Below, in pieces: positions 1-7,848 of a stretch of DNA of 64,000 bases; position 1 is the first letter of the stretch; every line of letters starts with the position of its first letter. Source of the stretch: Leucobacter sp. 7(1) (GTDB lineage Bacteria; Actinomycetota; Actinomycetes; Actinomycetales; Microbacteriaceae); the NCBI RefSeq assembly GCF_900163635.1, contig NZ_FUID01000022.1:18185-82184 (forward strand). The letters run 5' to 3'. The notes under the pieces are model-generated. The model saw nothing but the letters and a program-made list of their open reading frames with translations, did not search any database and was not told the DNA's origin. The position numbers were made by a program, and so were the translations under genes.

Positions 1-569
1 CCCAAGCCGCGAAGCGCGGGGGCAACGGAGATAATGCCCGGCACCTGATCCATTCCCGGCTGCTCAGGCACCGAGGTATCGATGCCGACAAATGCGGTCA
101 CTTCGTTGGGGTACGTGTTCGCGTACGCGAGCCCGTAGATTCCCGTGATCGAGTGTCCCATCAGAATGTACTCGTCGACGCCGAAGCCCGAGACCGCCTG
201 ATGGATCTCGCTCACGATATTCTCCGTGGTGCGCGGCGTATCTGCCTGATCGCTGAACCCATACCCAAACGGCTCAGTCGCGAGAATCCGGTAGTCGTCC
301 TTGAGCCCTTCGATCACCGGCGCAAAGTCCGCGACCGGCGATGCCGTGCCCGCTCCTGGCGTCAGCACGATCGTCTGATCCCCCTCACCAAACACCGCCA
401 CATTCATCTGTTTCCCGTCGACCTCAACGAGTTCGCCGTACGGAGTCAGCGCGGCAATCTCGCGCGGAGTCTGCACCGCGTTCACGATCGTGGTGGTCGC
501 GAGCGTTGCGACAAGGAGTCCGGCGACCGTGCCGAGTGCGATGAGGGTGATCTTGAGGGGCTTTTTCAC
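1..569 (-). CDS. alpha/beta fold hydrolase, 3' part missing (runs off the window)
   Basis: The reading frame opens at a GTG at 569 (an in-frame TAG lies a few codons upstream) and is still open at base 1, so about 189 residues are visible. The N-terminus is two lysines followed by one hydrophobic helix (roughly residues 6-31), which suggests an anchored or exported protein. The catalytic region follows: a VLTPGAGTASP stretch resembling the oxyanion loop and a nucleophile elbow GHSITG, where Ser is the predicted nucleophile. The acid and histidine of the triad would lie beyond the window edge. The family (alpha/beta hydrolase, Abhydrolase_1 type) is clear from these motifs; the substrate is not predictable. 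Confidence 0.8.
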   Translation of the reverse strand, partial: MKKPLKITLIALGTVAGLLVATLATTTIVNAVQTPREIAALTPYGELVEVDGKQMNVAVFGEGDQTIVLTPGAGTASPVADFAPVIEGLKDDYRILATEPFGYGFSDQADTPRTTENIVSEIHQAVSGFGVDEYILMGHSITGIYGLAYANTYPNEVTAFVGIDTSVPEQPGMDQVPGIISVAPALRGL

Positions 570-785
570 GCGGCGTATGACCTATTCGTTGTGTGGCACG
601 GGGATCTCACCATCGTGGCAGACGTCAGACGAGCGGGCCTGGGAGATGGCCCGGGCCCGCGATACGCGAGCGGCCAGCCGGATACCTCGGTGTCGTGGAG
701 TGCGCCCAAGAGTCTGCACCTTTGCCAGTCTCAGGGAGCCGGAGGCTTCGATGACCGCAACAACATGACCACAGCAGACAAGCTC

Positions 786-1880
786 CTACGCGCCGTAATA
801 ATCTTCCGTCGTAGCATGGGTCTGCAGACTATGAAGCGAAACATACCTCTGACTTCTCACGAAGGCCGTCCCTCTTCCACGCCGGATATGAGGAATTGGC
901 GTCGACCGTGAACGATGATCGGGATGATCCGAAGCCGTAAGCAAGAAGACCTGATAGCGCCCTCCATTCCAGCCAAGTTCTTTGGACCGACGAATGATAC
1001 GCGCGATCTTTCGGTCGTCACGTTCCTCAGATTCTTCAAGCATCTTTGCCGTTGTTTCTGACCATTCCACGTTGTCTCGACGACCTACGATCACAGGGAA
1101 CTCGGGATGTATCTGTTGGTCTGAGTAAAACGCCATCCGCTTGACCGCTCGAAAACTCCTGCCAGGCTGGCAGATGTAGGCCGAACAATTTCTATATAGC
1201 TCCCAGGCCTGCGCAGCTGGCACAACGACAGAATCAATTTCTGAGTGTGGTCGCTGCTCATACACTTGAGTACACCGATCGATGTTTGAAAGCCATTGCC
1301 GGAGTTCGGGCGCAATGTATCCGCTGAGTTCCAGAATTCGAGCCTGCTCAAAAGGTACGTCAACGCCGAGCACCGAGTCATGGTGCGCTACTCGATTCCG
1401 CAGCTTCCGCACGGCTTCCAATGCCGGACCAATGGTCTTCCTTCGCCCATCACCGTAGGGGAAAGCTTTGTGGAGGCACTCCCGCCAGAGCTCGTCGTAG
1501 TCCTTCCCAAACATGCCTGACCAGAAGCCAAAACTCAGGTTCGCAACAATCTGATGCCGGTTGTCCCTACCACTTCCACGGAGCCGATCTCTGATCAACT
1601 CAATCTGCTCAGACGCACTGGCGGTCATGGGTGGACGACGCAAGAACCAAGGTATCCCGACACGATCATCGGAAAAATGCGCGCTGAGCGTTCGGTCAAC
1701 CGCATTCCGAAGCGCAACCTCTAGATGGGAGATCAGCTCAAATAGTGCTGCTGACATTTGCGTGCTCCACGCGTAGAGTTCCAGGGCGTGCACACGGTCA
1801 TTTCCTGCCTGCGCTAGATACGGAGTGAGTCTTTGCTCAGAGAGTGCCGAATATATCGCGTCGACTCCATGAGCTTCCAT
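786..1880 (-). CDS. Abi family (Abi_2-like, HEPN-type) protein with C-terminal extension
   Basis: This 364-residue protein has an N-terminal half (about 1-205) resembling Abi-like/Abi_2 abortive-infection proteins. It carries the sequence RNRVAHH at residues 161-167, which fits the Rx4H motif (R161, H166) of HEPN RNases; in related proteins this motif forms the metal-independent RNA-cleaving centre. After residue 245 comes a separate region (MAFYSDQQIHPEFP to GRYQVFLLT) that I do not recognise, then a His/Arg-rich tail from about 318. Hand counts of sampled lines give about 48-55 percent GC, well below the neighbours, which suggests transfer. The gene is solitary, divergent from the ClbS-like gene, and appears to start from a leaderless promoter. 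RNase or phage-defence activity is inferred from the family. Confidence 0.75.
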   Translation of the reverse strand: MEAHGVDAIYSALSEQRLTPYLAQAGNDRVHALELYAWSTQMSAALFELISHLEVALRNAVDRTLSAHFSDDRVGIPWFLRRPPMTASASEQIELIRDRLRGSGRDNRHQIVANLSFGFWSGMFGKDYDELWRECLHKAFPYGDGRRKTIGPALEAVRKLRNRVAHHDSVLGVDVPFEQARILELSGYIAPELRQWLSNIDRCTQVYEQRPHSEIDSVVVPAAQAWELYRNCSAYICQPGRSFRAVKRMAFYSDQQIHPEFPVIVGRRDNVEWSETTAKMLEESEERDDRKIARIIRRSKELGWNGGRYQVFLLTASDHPDHRSRSTPIPHIRRGRGTAFVRSQRYVSLHSLQTHATTEDYYGA

Positions 1881-1886
1881 GCCGCA

Positions 1887-1892
1887 ATGGTA
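1887..1892 (-). promoter_or_regulatory. candidate -10 box (TACCAT) of a leaderless Abi-gene transcript
   Basis: TACCAT lies on the minus strand exactly six bases before the ATG at 1880, and no ribosome-binding sequence intervenes. This matches the TANNNT-N6-start layout seen repeatedly in this window. Confidence 0.6.
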
Positions 1893-2071
1893 CTATGTGA
1901 TCAACGCCCCGGCCCCGCCTCTGCTCTAGCAAGCGGACCGGGGCTATGATTTTCGATCTCGCCTTCGACTGTGAGAGCATGCTGGGTTTCTGCGTGCACC
2001 GCACTCGGGTGGCAAACTCGGAGGTTTCGCCCCGGTCAGGTGAACGTCACGAACCCGGATACCGCACCTGC

Positions 2072-2077
2072 TAGCGT
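2072..2077 (+). promoter_or_regulatory. candidate -10 box (TAGCGT) of a leaderless clbS-like transcript
   Basis: TAGCGT is followed by six bases and then the ATG at 2084. No purine-rich ribosome-binding site is present, so transcription probably begins at or next to the start codon. Confidence 0.6.
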
Positions 2078-2083
2078 GACTTC

Positions 2084-2629
2084 ATGGCGAGACCGACTAC
2101 CCGCGCGGATCTACTCGATGCCGCGGCCGCAGGATACGCGAAGCTGCGAGCATTGATTGCGGGCATGAGCGCGAGCGAGCAAGCGGCACCCCTCTATTAC
2201 GGGACGAACTTCACACGGACCGAAGCCCACTGGGCGCGGGATCAGCACCTACGCGATGTGGTCGTCCATCTCATTGAGTGGCACGGACTCCTCACCGAGT
2301 GGGTCGCGGCCAACCGCACGGGCTCGGCACAGCCGTTTCTCCCCGCGCCGTACACGTGGCGCACAACGGCCGAGCTGAACGCTGCAATCTGGGAGCGGCA
2401 TCAACAGACTCCGCTCGACACAGCCCTCCGCATGCTCGATGAGAGCCACCAGAGCGTCATCACTCTCATCTCGGGGTTCACCGACGAGGAACTCTTCACC
2501 AAGCAGCACTTCCCGTGGACGGGAACAACGTCCCTGGGTTCCTACTGTGTCTCCGCTACCTCGAGTCACTATGACTGGGCGATCCAGAAGCTCAGACGAC
2601 ACCTTCGGGCCGCTCAGGCGACCGCATAA
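2084..2629 (+). CDS. ClbS/DfsB family four-helix bundle protein
   Basis: This 181-residue protein matches the ClbS/DfsB (DUF1706) family, a branch of the DinB-like four-helix bundles. Visible signatures are the N-terminal MARPTTRADLLDAA, the central WHGLLTEWV after a conserved helix, and the C-terminal CVSATSSHYDWAIQKLRRH. ClbS of colibactin producers is a cyclopropane hydrolase that protects the host from its own genotoxin. Most homologues stand alone, as here, with no colibactin-type synthesis genes nearby, and their substrates are unknown. The start is set by the absence of a ribosome-binding site and a -10 box six bases upstream. It is convergent with the VOC gene. The family is well supported; a protective role is inferred. 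Confidence 0.85.
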   Translation: MARPTTRADLLDAAAAGYAKLRALIAGMSASEQAAPLYYGTNFTRTEAHWARDQHLRDVVVHLIEWHGLLTEWVAANRTGSAQPFLPAPYTWRTTAELNAAIWERHQQTPLDTALRMLDESHQSVITLISGFTDEELFTKQHFPWTGTTSLGSYCVSATSSHYDWAIQKLRRHLRAAQATA

Positions 2630-2678
2630 CCCCACCAGGAATCAAGCTCGATTCCCCGGGTGAGACCCCCATGGGAGT

Positions 2679-3104
2679 TCAAGAACCGCCGTCGGGCGGG
2701 GACGTTTGCGGTGGATTGTGCATGAGTTCCACCCGAATACCGGTCTCGTCTTCGATAAACGATGCGTAGTACCGTTCCGAAAACCGCGGGAATGTCTTCG
2801 GGTCGCGCACCGAGGTCCACCCCGCCCGCACGGCGATCCCGTGAACCCGTTCGACCGCGGCACGAGATTCCAGCGCAAACGCAAGGTGCTGCCACCCCAG
2901 CTGCCCCGAGCGGAGCGGCCCACTCCCAGTGACCGACGCGCGGTACAAAATGATCTCGGTCTCGCCGTCAGCGTTCCACGCAACGCCGCCCTCGAACTCG
3001 CGTCCGTCTGAGACGAGCCCGAGCGCTGTGAGTAACGGGTCCCACTGGGCAATAGCGACGTCGAGATCCGCGACGGTCACTCCGATGTGGTCCACAAGTG
3101 GCAT
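2679..3104 (-). CDS. VOC family (glyoxalase/dioxygenase fold) protein
   Basis: This 141-residue protein begins MPLVDHIGVTVADLD, the usual first strand of vicinal-oxygen-chelate proteins with a metal-ligand histidine at residue 6. It continues with a central WQHLAFALESR strand and ends with an ETGIRVELMHN element carrying the last glutamate ligand. The pattern is that of a single VOC module pair, as in small lyases and antibiotic-binding relatives. The open frame extends upstream to 3314 but that part crosses the tRNA gene and does not resemble the family, so I place the start at the ATG at 3104. It lies alone between the clbS-like gene (convergent) and the tRNA. The substrate is unknown. Confidence 0.85.
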   Translation of the reverse strand: MPLVDHIGVTVADLDVAIAQWDPLLTALGLVSDGREFEGGVAWNADGETEIILYRASVTGSGPLRSGQLGWQHLAFALESRAAVERVHGIAVRAGWTSVRDPKTFPRFSERYYASFIEDETGIRVELMHNPPQTSPPDGGS

Positions 3105-3205
3105 GACATGATCATTGCAGAGGCGCGGCACCGGCAACAGAGGCGCGGCACAAGCGCAGTGGGAAAACACGAACTCCCCCGGTTCCGAAGAACCGAGGGA
3201 GTGAT

Positions 3206-3280
3206 TGGCTGGGATACCAGGACTCGAACCTAGAATGACGGTACCAGAAACCGTTGTGTTGCCAATTACACCATATCCCA
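3206..3280 (-). tRNA. tRNA-Gln (anticodon CTG), CCA encoded
   Basis: A complete cloverleaf can be folded on the minus strand: the seven-base acceptor stem TGGGATA pairs with TATCCCA, and the T-arm contains GGTTCGAGTCC. The anticodon stem ACGGT/ACCGT encloses the loop TTCTGGT, whose anticodon is CTG (complement at 3245-3247). The discriminator base is G and the 3' CCA is encoded. It reads CAG glutamine codons, the favoured glutamine codon in this GC-rich genome. Confidence 0.97.
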
Positions 3281-3368
3281 TGGCTGGAACTTGACTCTTT
3301 TCGGAGCCCCGCACCAGGAGTTAACTTTACCCGTTCGGGCCGCGAACACAAAACCGGGCCCCAGCCGA

Positions 3369-3403
3369 GGGGATCCCGGGCGCGCCTTGCGCCCGGGATC
3401 CCC
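3369..3403 (-). terminator. strong hairpin 3' of the stress-protein gene
   Basis: A perfect 15-bp stem (3369-3383 with 3389-3403) encloses a five-base loop, six bases beyond the stop codon of the universal stress gene. There is no T run, as is common for actinobacterial terminators. Confidence 0.8.
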
Positions 3404-3409
3404 CGGTGG

Positions 3410-4360
3410 TTATTCCCCCAGTTGCGCGGCAGCCTGCTCCGTATAGCGCTCAGTTGCGCGACGCGGCACCATGACGACCGGCACCGGTGCGTGGCGCAGG
3501 ATCTTCGTGGCGTGCGAACCCAGCGAGATTCGCGCCAGCGCTCCGAGGCTGCTGGAGCCGACAAGGAGCACTTCGGCGTCTCCCCAGGGGATTGCCCGCA
3601 ATGCCGAGTGCCAATCCGTGCCGGCGCCAAGCGCGAGCTCCACATTTGCCGGCGGCTGGGCGAACGCGGCGACCTCCGCGAGCAGCCCCTCAGAACGATC
3701 GCGAATCACCGCTTCCCACTCCGCAATCACCGCGTCCTCGGCTTGGAAGCCGATCGCCGCACCCAGTAGCCCGCGGGGGCGCGTGTGGAACGAAGCCACC
3801 CGGAACGCGGCCCCCGAGTCAGCGGCGATTGCCGCCGCCCCCAGGACAAGCTCACCTGAGGTGTCCGAGCCACTGAACGCCGCGGTCACCCGCGAGAGCC
3901 GAGCATCGGGTGCGACGGTGAAGCCGTGCGGCGCAATCGCGACGGGTAGCTCCGCGCTCTGCAGCAGGCCCAGGCTGACGGACCCGAGGGCGATCCCGGG
4001 AGCCGCCTCCCGGTCTCGTGCCTCGTCTTCATCACCCGCGGACCCGACAACGAGCCGGACTGCACCGGCATCCTCGCACACGTCGAGCAGACCGCGACGC
4101 GCGCTGGCGGCTCGGTGTACGCGGGTGCGCACGGTGATGTCGTCTGGGATCCGTGACTGAGCCTCGACGAGGGAGGCTTCGGCAGCCGCACCCAGGAACC
4201 GCTGGTACTCGCCGTCAACCCCACCCGGTCCTCCCGGCCACCCAGCCGAGGTGACGGAGGCGAGCACGAGATCCTGCGCATACGACCGGGCAAGCAGCAC
4301 GCCGAGTTCGACCGCAGCGCGCGAGCAGTGACTCGGGGCAACCCCGACGACGATACTCAT
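3410..4360 (-). CDS. universal stress protein, tandem UspA domains
   Basis: This 316-residue protein has two UspA domains. The first begins MSIVVGVAPSH and ends near LPVAIAPHGF (about residue 148); the second begins LSRVTAAFSGS (about 156) and ends GSHATKILRHAPVPVVMVPR. The second domain keeps a G-x-x-G-x(9)-G-S/T type nucleotide loop near VGSSSLGALARISLGSHAT, typical of ATP-binding Usp proteins; the first is more divergent. The start codon overlaps the stop of the upstream permease by four bases (ATGA), so the two are translationally coupled. Pairing of APC amino-acid permeases with Usp proteins is common in actinobacteria, where the Usp is thought to tune the transporter under stress; that role is inferred here. 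Confidence 0.9.
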   Translation of the reverse strand: MSIVVGVAPSHCSRAAVELGVLLARSYAQDLVLASVTSAGWPGGPGGVDGEYQRFLGAAAEASLVEAQSRIPDDITVRTRVHRAASARRGLLDVCEDAGAVRLVVGSAGDEDEARDREAAPGIALGSVSLGLLQSAELPVAIAPHGFTVAPDARLSRVTAAFSGSDTSGELVLGAAAIAADSGAAFRVASFHTRPRGLLGAAIGFQAEDAVIAEWEAVIRDRSEGLLAEVAAFAQPPANVELALGAGTDWHSALRAIPWGDAEVLLVGSSSLGALARISLGSHATKILRHAPVPVVMVPRRATERYTEQAAAQLGE

Positions 4361-5898
4361 CGGCCGGGCCCAGTGTCGGGGCCGCTGCCGGATCCGCCGC
4401 CCGATACGACATCAATCGAACCGGAGTCGTCTGCATCAGCCTCGTCGCTCGCGTAGCGGTAGCGACCCGGGCCTGTCAGCACGATCATCCCCGTCTTGAT
4501 CTGCTCGCCGAGCACCGAGTTCTTCCGACCGGTGAACCAGTACCAGACGAGCACCAGGGCGGTCCAGATCGCGAACACAATGATCGTGATCGGACGGAGG
4601 TCCTTGATGATCCAGAGGCAACCGATGATCGAGAGGATCGGAACGACGGGGTACAGCGGGACGCGGAACTTGCGCTCAAGATCGGGTTCCCGGCGGCGCA
4701 GCACCATGACGGCGATCGACACGACAAGGAACGCCGCGAGTGTACCGATCGACGTCATCTCAGCGAGGAAGTTGATCGGGAGGACGCCCGCGAGGATCGC
4801 AACGATGATCGACACGATAATTGTGTTTGCGACCGGGGTCATGGTGCGCGGGTTGACCTTCTGGAAGATCTTCGGCGCCATGCCGTCGCGCGACATCGCG
4901 AACAGGATTCGGGTCTGGCCGTACAGCACGACGAGGGTCACGCTGAAGATCGAGATCACCGCACCGGCGGCAACAACGGTACCGGGCCAGGTCGCACCAA
5001 CGATGTTCTGCAGGATCGCGGACAGCCCCGCGCTCTGACCGGCGAACTCACTCTGATCCTGCGCCCCGAGTGCGGTGACCGCGACAAGTACATACACGGC
5101 AGTAACAATGATCAGGGCGCTGATGAGCGCGATCGGGAGGTTTCGGCGTGGGTTCTTTGCCTCGTCACCTGCGGTCGCGACGGCGTCGAGACCGACGAAT
5201 GAGAAGAAGATGATGCCGGCCCCGGTCATGACCCCGGCGAACCCGAAGGGCGCGAAGTTGGCGAAGTGGTCTGCGTTCCAGCCGGTGATACCGACGGCGA
5301 CGAAGAAGAGCAGCACGGCGATCTTGATGAGCACCATGACCGTGTTTGCGACGACCGACTCGGAGGTGCCGCGGATGAGGAGCAGACAGCAGAGCCCGAT
5401 CAGGATCACGGCGGGCAGGTTGATGATCCCGCCCTCCTCCGGCGCGTAGAGCAGCGCATGTGGCAGCTCCCAACCGAAGAGGTTCGTGACGAGCTGATTC
5501 ACATACTGCGACCAACCCACCGCAACCGCCGCGGTCGAGACCCCGTATTCGAGGAGGAGACAGGCCGCAACCCCCATCGCGGGGAGCTCACCCAGGGTGC
5601 TGTACGCGTACGAATACGACGATCCGGAGACCGGCACGCTACTCGCAAGCTCTGCGTAACAGAGCACCGAGAGGCCGGCGACGAGGCCCGCGATCACAAA
5701 TGACCAGAGCACGGCGGGGCCCGCGATCGGCACGGCCTCCGCGAGGATGAAGAAGATGCCCGTACCGATGGTGCCGCCCACACCAATCATGGTGAGTGGG
5801 AACAACCCGATGCTTCGTTTCAGCTGCGAGCCGGATTCACCCCCATCTCGGGGTACGGGCTTTACTCGGAACAGCTGCTGACGCAGGGTACTCGGCAT
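4357..5898 (-). CDS. APC superfamily amino acid permease (CAT-like)
   Basis: This 513-residue membrane protein has about twelve hydrophobic segments and the family start IGVGGTIGTGIFFILAEA, in which the unwound GTG motif binds the amino-acid carboxylate. The central FFSFVGLDAVATAGDEAKNP motif is typical of the cationic amino acid transporter (CAT/YfnA) branch. The N-terminal 30 residues and the C-terminal tail (Asp/Gly/Ser-rich, ending DTGPGR) are cytoplasmic. It sits between the amino-acid decarboxylase and the Usp gene and overlaps the latter by four bases. The context suggests import of the decarboxylase substrate or exchange with its amine product. The exact substrate is inferred, not shown. 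Confidence 0.9.
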   Translation of the reverse strand: MPSTLRQQLFRVKPVPRDGGESGSQLKRSIGLFPLTMIGVGGTIGTGIFFILAEAVPIAGPAVLWSFVIAGLVAGLSVLCYAELASSVPVSGSSYSYAYSTLGELPAMGVAACLLLEYGVSTAAVAVGWSQYVNQLVTNLFGWELPHALLYAPEEGGIINLPAVILIGLCCLLLIRGTSESVVANTVMVLIKIAVLLFFVAVGITGWNADHFANFAPFGFAGVMTGAGIIFFSFVGLDAVATAGDEAKNPRRNLPIALISALIIVTAVYVLVAVTALGAQDQSEFAGQSAGLSAILQNIVGATWPGTVVAAGAVISIFSVTLVVLYGQTRILFAMSRDGMAPKIFQKVNPRTMTPVANTIIVSIIVAILAGVLPINFLAEMTSIGTLAAFLVVSIAVMVLRRREPDLERKFRVPLYPVVPILSIIGCLWIIKDLRPITIIVFAIWTALVLVWYWFTGRKNSVLGEQIKTGMIVLTGPGRYRYASDEADADDSGSIDVVSGGGSGSGPDTGPGR

Positions 5899-5956
5899 GT
5901 CAGTCTTTCTCCAGACTTCCTTGTCTCGTGGGCCACACAGGCCCGCTTCTCGGGGA

Positions 5957-5979
5957 TCCCGGCCGGGGCCCGGCCGGGA
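5957..5979 (-). terminator. GC hairpin in the decarboxylase-permease gap
   Basis: A perfect 10-bp stem with a three-base loop lies 5957-5979, about 60 bases ahead of the permease start. It may attenuate read-through from the decarboxylase gene. Confidence 0.55.
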
Positions 5980-6040
5980 GATGATCCACAGGGTGTGGAT
6001 CGCGGCGTGTTCGGTTCCCCCGTCCCCGAACAGCCAGAAC

Positions 6041-6064
6041 GCCCCGGCGCGGATGCGCCGGGGC
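6041..6064 (-). terminator. hairpin just 3' of the decarboxylase gene
   Basis: A perfect 10-bp stem (6041-6050 with 6055-6064) with a GGAT loop lies 14 bases beyond the decarboxylase stop. With the second hairpin at 5957 it may separate or attenuate expression of the permease. Confidence 0.7.
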
Positions 6065-6078
6065 GAAGATTGATGTGG

Positions 6079-7728
6079 TTACCCCACGCGGATCACCCGG
6101 AAGGTGGATACGTGAGGGTCAAGGGCACCGCGGACGTAGCCCGTCGGGGAACCGGATACGGCCTGCAGAAACTCGACGGCTGCTGCGGTGATCTCTTCCC
6201 CGGGCATAATGTTCGGGATCCCGGGCGGGTACGCCGCGAGGGTATCCGCGGACACACGCCCGATCGCCTCGGCGGCGGGCACGATTTCGGTCTCACCGAA
6301 GAAGCCATCACGTGGGGTGAGTCGGCGTGCACCGGGCGCGGGCATCGGAGGGAACTCGACGGCACCGGCGGTCGCGGCGCGTTCCGCGTCTGCCGCGGCC
6401 GAGGACACCACGTCCTCGAGCGCACGGTGGATCGCGGCGACGTCCGGGGTCTTCCCCGCACCGATGACCGCGACGATCGAGGTGGCCGTGGACATCTCGA
6501 AGTACAGGGCGTGATCGGTGATGAGCTGGTTCCGAACCCAGTGCCCACTCAGCCCAGTCGCTGAAACATCAATGGGTACGCGCAGCACGTCGGTGTCGAC
6601 AATGTCGGGGAACTCGCCAAAGTGATCGCTCACAATATCAAAGCGGGGATCAGCGCGGAGCACCTCACGCAGGTGCTGGGCGGTTTCGACCGAGCGTCCA
6701 ATGGCGGCCTCTCCGGTGACAAGCGCCGAGCGAGCGATGTCGAGCGAGGCCCGCATGATCGCGCTTGTCGAGGTCGAAGCGGTCATGCCAAACGCGCGTT
6801 CGACAAGCGCCTCCAGCCTGTCCGCGAACGGCCCGTGGCCCAGGTGCAACATCGCGGTCTGCGTGAGTGATCCCGCAAGTTTGTGCGTGCTCGAAACCAC
6901 AAGGTCGGCGCCGAGTCGTGCGGGCGATTCGGGTAGTTCTGGATGGAACCCGAAGTGCGGACCCCAGGCTCCGTCAACAATCAGGGGCGCACCGTGCGCG
7001 TGCGCCACATCGGCAAGGCCGCGGACGTCGGATACTGAGCCGAAGTAGCTTGGGGAAATAATGTAGACGGCCGCGGCGGCTCGGCCCTCCTGCTCCGCGA
7101 GTGTCAGGGCCGCGTCGAGCGCTTCCGGCGAGACGCCGTGAGCCATACCATTCACTGCGTCGACGGCGGGGAACACGTAGGAGGGCGTGATGCCAGCGAG
7201 CAGGACCCCGTCGCTGAAGCTCGAGTGTGCACTGCGCTGCGCGAGGAGGTGTTCGCCCAGGCCGCGCGCCGCGATCGCCGCGGTACGGTTCGCTTGGGAT
7301 GCGCCGTTAGTGAGGAACCAGGTGCGCTTCGCCCCCCAGGCGTCCGCCGCGAGTTCGAGGGCTTCGTCGAGGGCCGAGTGCGCTTCCAGGTCGATGCCCT
7401 CGAGGAGCATGGGCACATCCAGTTGCAGCGCGCGCTCACCCAGGTACTCGGACAGCCGGGCGCTCAGACCCAGGTCGCTGCCACCGTGCCCCGGCACCAT
7501 GAGCTGGGTCGGGTTACGCGCAATGTAGCGGTCGAGTGCGTCCGCATAGGGGGTGACCGCGTGCCGGCGCAGGCGCTCGTCACCCTGCGCGGTGACATCC
7601 TGAACAGTGGCGTCCTGCGCGGTGACATCCTGAACAGTGACGTCCTGCACGGTGGCGTCCTGCACTGTGGTCTGGGGGTCGGTGGCCGCGGGAGCAGCGT
7701 CGCGGCGCGCGGAATCGGCAATGAGCAT
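6079..7728 (-). CDS. Orn/Lys/Arg-type PLP-dependent decarboxylase with N-terminal tandem repeat
   Basis: This 549-residue protein matches the fold-type I ornithine/lysine/arginine decarboxylase family: TPYADALDRYIARNPTQLMV, then VPGHGGSDLG, the PLP-contacting D252 in VDGAWG, and STHKLAGSLTQ with K283 as the expected Schiff-base lysine. The C-terminal YPPGIPNIMPGE is the typical conserved segment. It is shorter than the enterobacterial enzymes (over 700 residues) and close to the SpeA/Bacillus type, apart from about 50 extra N-terminal residues. Residues 21-50 of that extension are six five-residue repeats of the type T-V/A-Q-D-A/V. The open frame reaches 8121 but overlaps the divergent LysR gene, so I start at the ATG at 7728. 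The substrate could be lysine, ornithine or arginine. The likely role is polyamine formation or acid consumption, with the neighbouring permease. Confidence 0.88.
   Translation of the reverse strand: MLIADSARRDAAPAATDPQTTVQDATVQDVTVQDVTAQDATVQDVTAQGDERLRRHAVTPYADALDRYIARNPTQLMVPGHGGSDLGLSARLSEYLGERALQLDVPMLLEGIDLEAHSALDEALELAADAWGAKRTWFLTNGASQANRTAAIAARGLGEHLLAQRSAHSSFSDGVLLAGITPSYVFPAVDAVNGMAHGVSPEALDAALTLAEQEGRAAAAVYIISPSYFGSVSDVRGLADVAHAHGAPLIVDGAWGPHFGFHPELPESPARLGADLVVSSTHKLAGSLTQTAMLHLGHGPFADRLEALVERAFGMTASTSTSAIMRASLDIARSALVTGEAAIGRSVETAQHLREVLRADPRFDIVSDHFGEFPDIVDTDVLRVPIDVSATGLSGHWVRNQLITDHALYFEMSTATSIVAVIGAGKTPDVAAIHRALEDVVSSAAADAERAATAGAVEFPPMPAPGARRLTPRDGFFGETEIVPAAEAIGRVSADTLAAYPPGIPNIMPGEEITAAAVEFLQAVSGSPTGYVRGALDPHVSTFRVIRVG
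7583..7672 (-). repeat. in-frame 15-bp tandem repeat, six units
   Basis: Six consecutive 15-bp units fill 7583-7672, for example units starting at 7598 and 7628 that differ at one position, and 7583 and 7613 that also differ at one. They encode the pentapeptide repeats near the N-terminus of the decarboxylase. A multiple-of-three unit keeps the frame open when the copy number changes. Confidence 0.95.
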
Positions 7729-7782
7729 GACACCATCGTGGCGAAGCCGGCGCGGGATCTGAATCCCGTTCTTCCTCAGTAT

Positions 7783-7835
7783 CCACATACAGGGTATGTG
7801 GCAAGATGGATAATTCACGCAGCGCATACGATATG
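7783..7835. promoter_or_regulatory. candidate LysR operator sites in the divergent promoter region
   Basis: The 120-base gap between the decarboxylase and LysR starts holds a perfect inverted repeat CCACATAC-AGG-GTATGTGG (7783-7801). A shorter second one, CATA-CGA-TATG, lies at 7825-7835. Both share the CATAC/GTATG core and contain T-N(x)-A dyads typical of LysR-type binding boxes. A divergent LysR gene next to its target is the classic arrangement. Binding is inferred. Confidence 0.65.
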
Positions 7836-7848
7836 GGATAGGTGACGA

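Noticed and set aside
153..911. 252-codon plus-strand frame at the left edge
   Set aside because: It is antisense to the alpha/beta hydrolase on the minus strand, which has a normal nucleophile elbow and membrane anchor.
3105..3314. Upstream extension of the VOC gene to 3314
   Set aside because: It passes through the tRNA-Gln gene. The VOC fold starts at the ATG at 3104.
7583..7672. Possible CRISPR-like array
   Set aside because: The units are 15-bp contiguous repeats without spacers, in frame within a gene.
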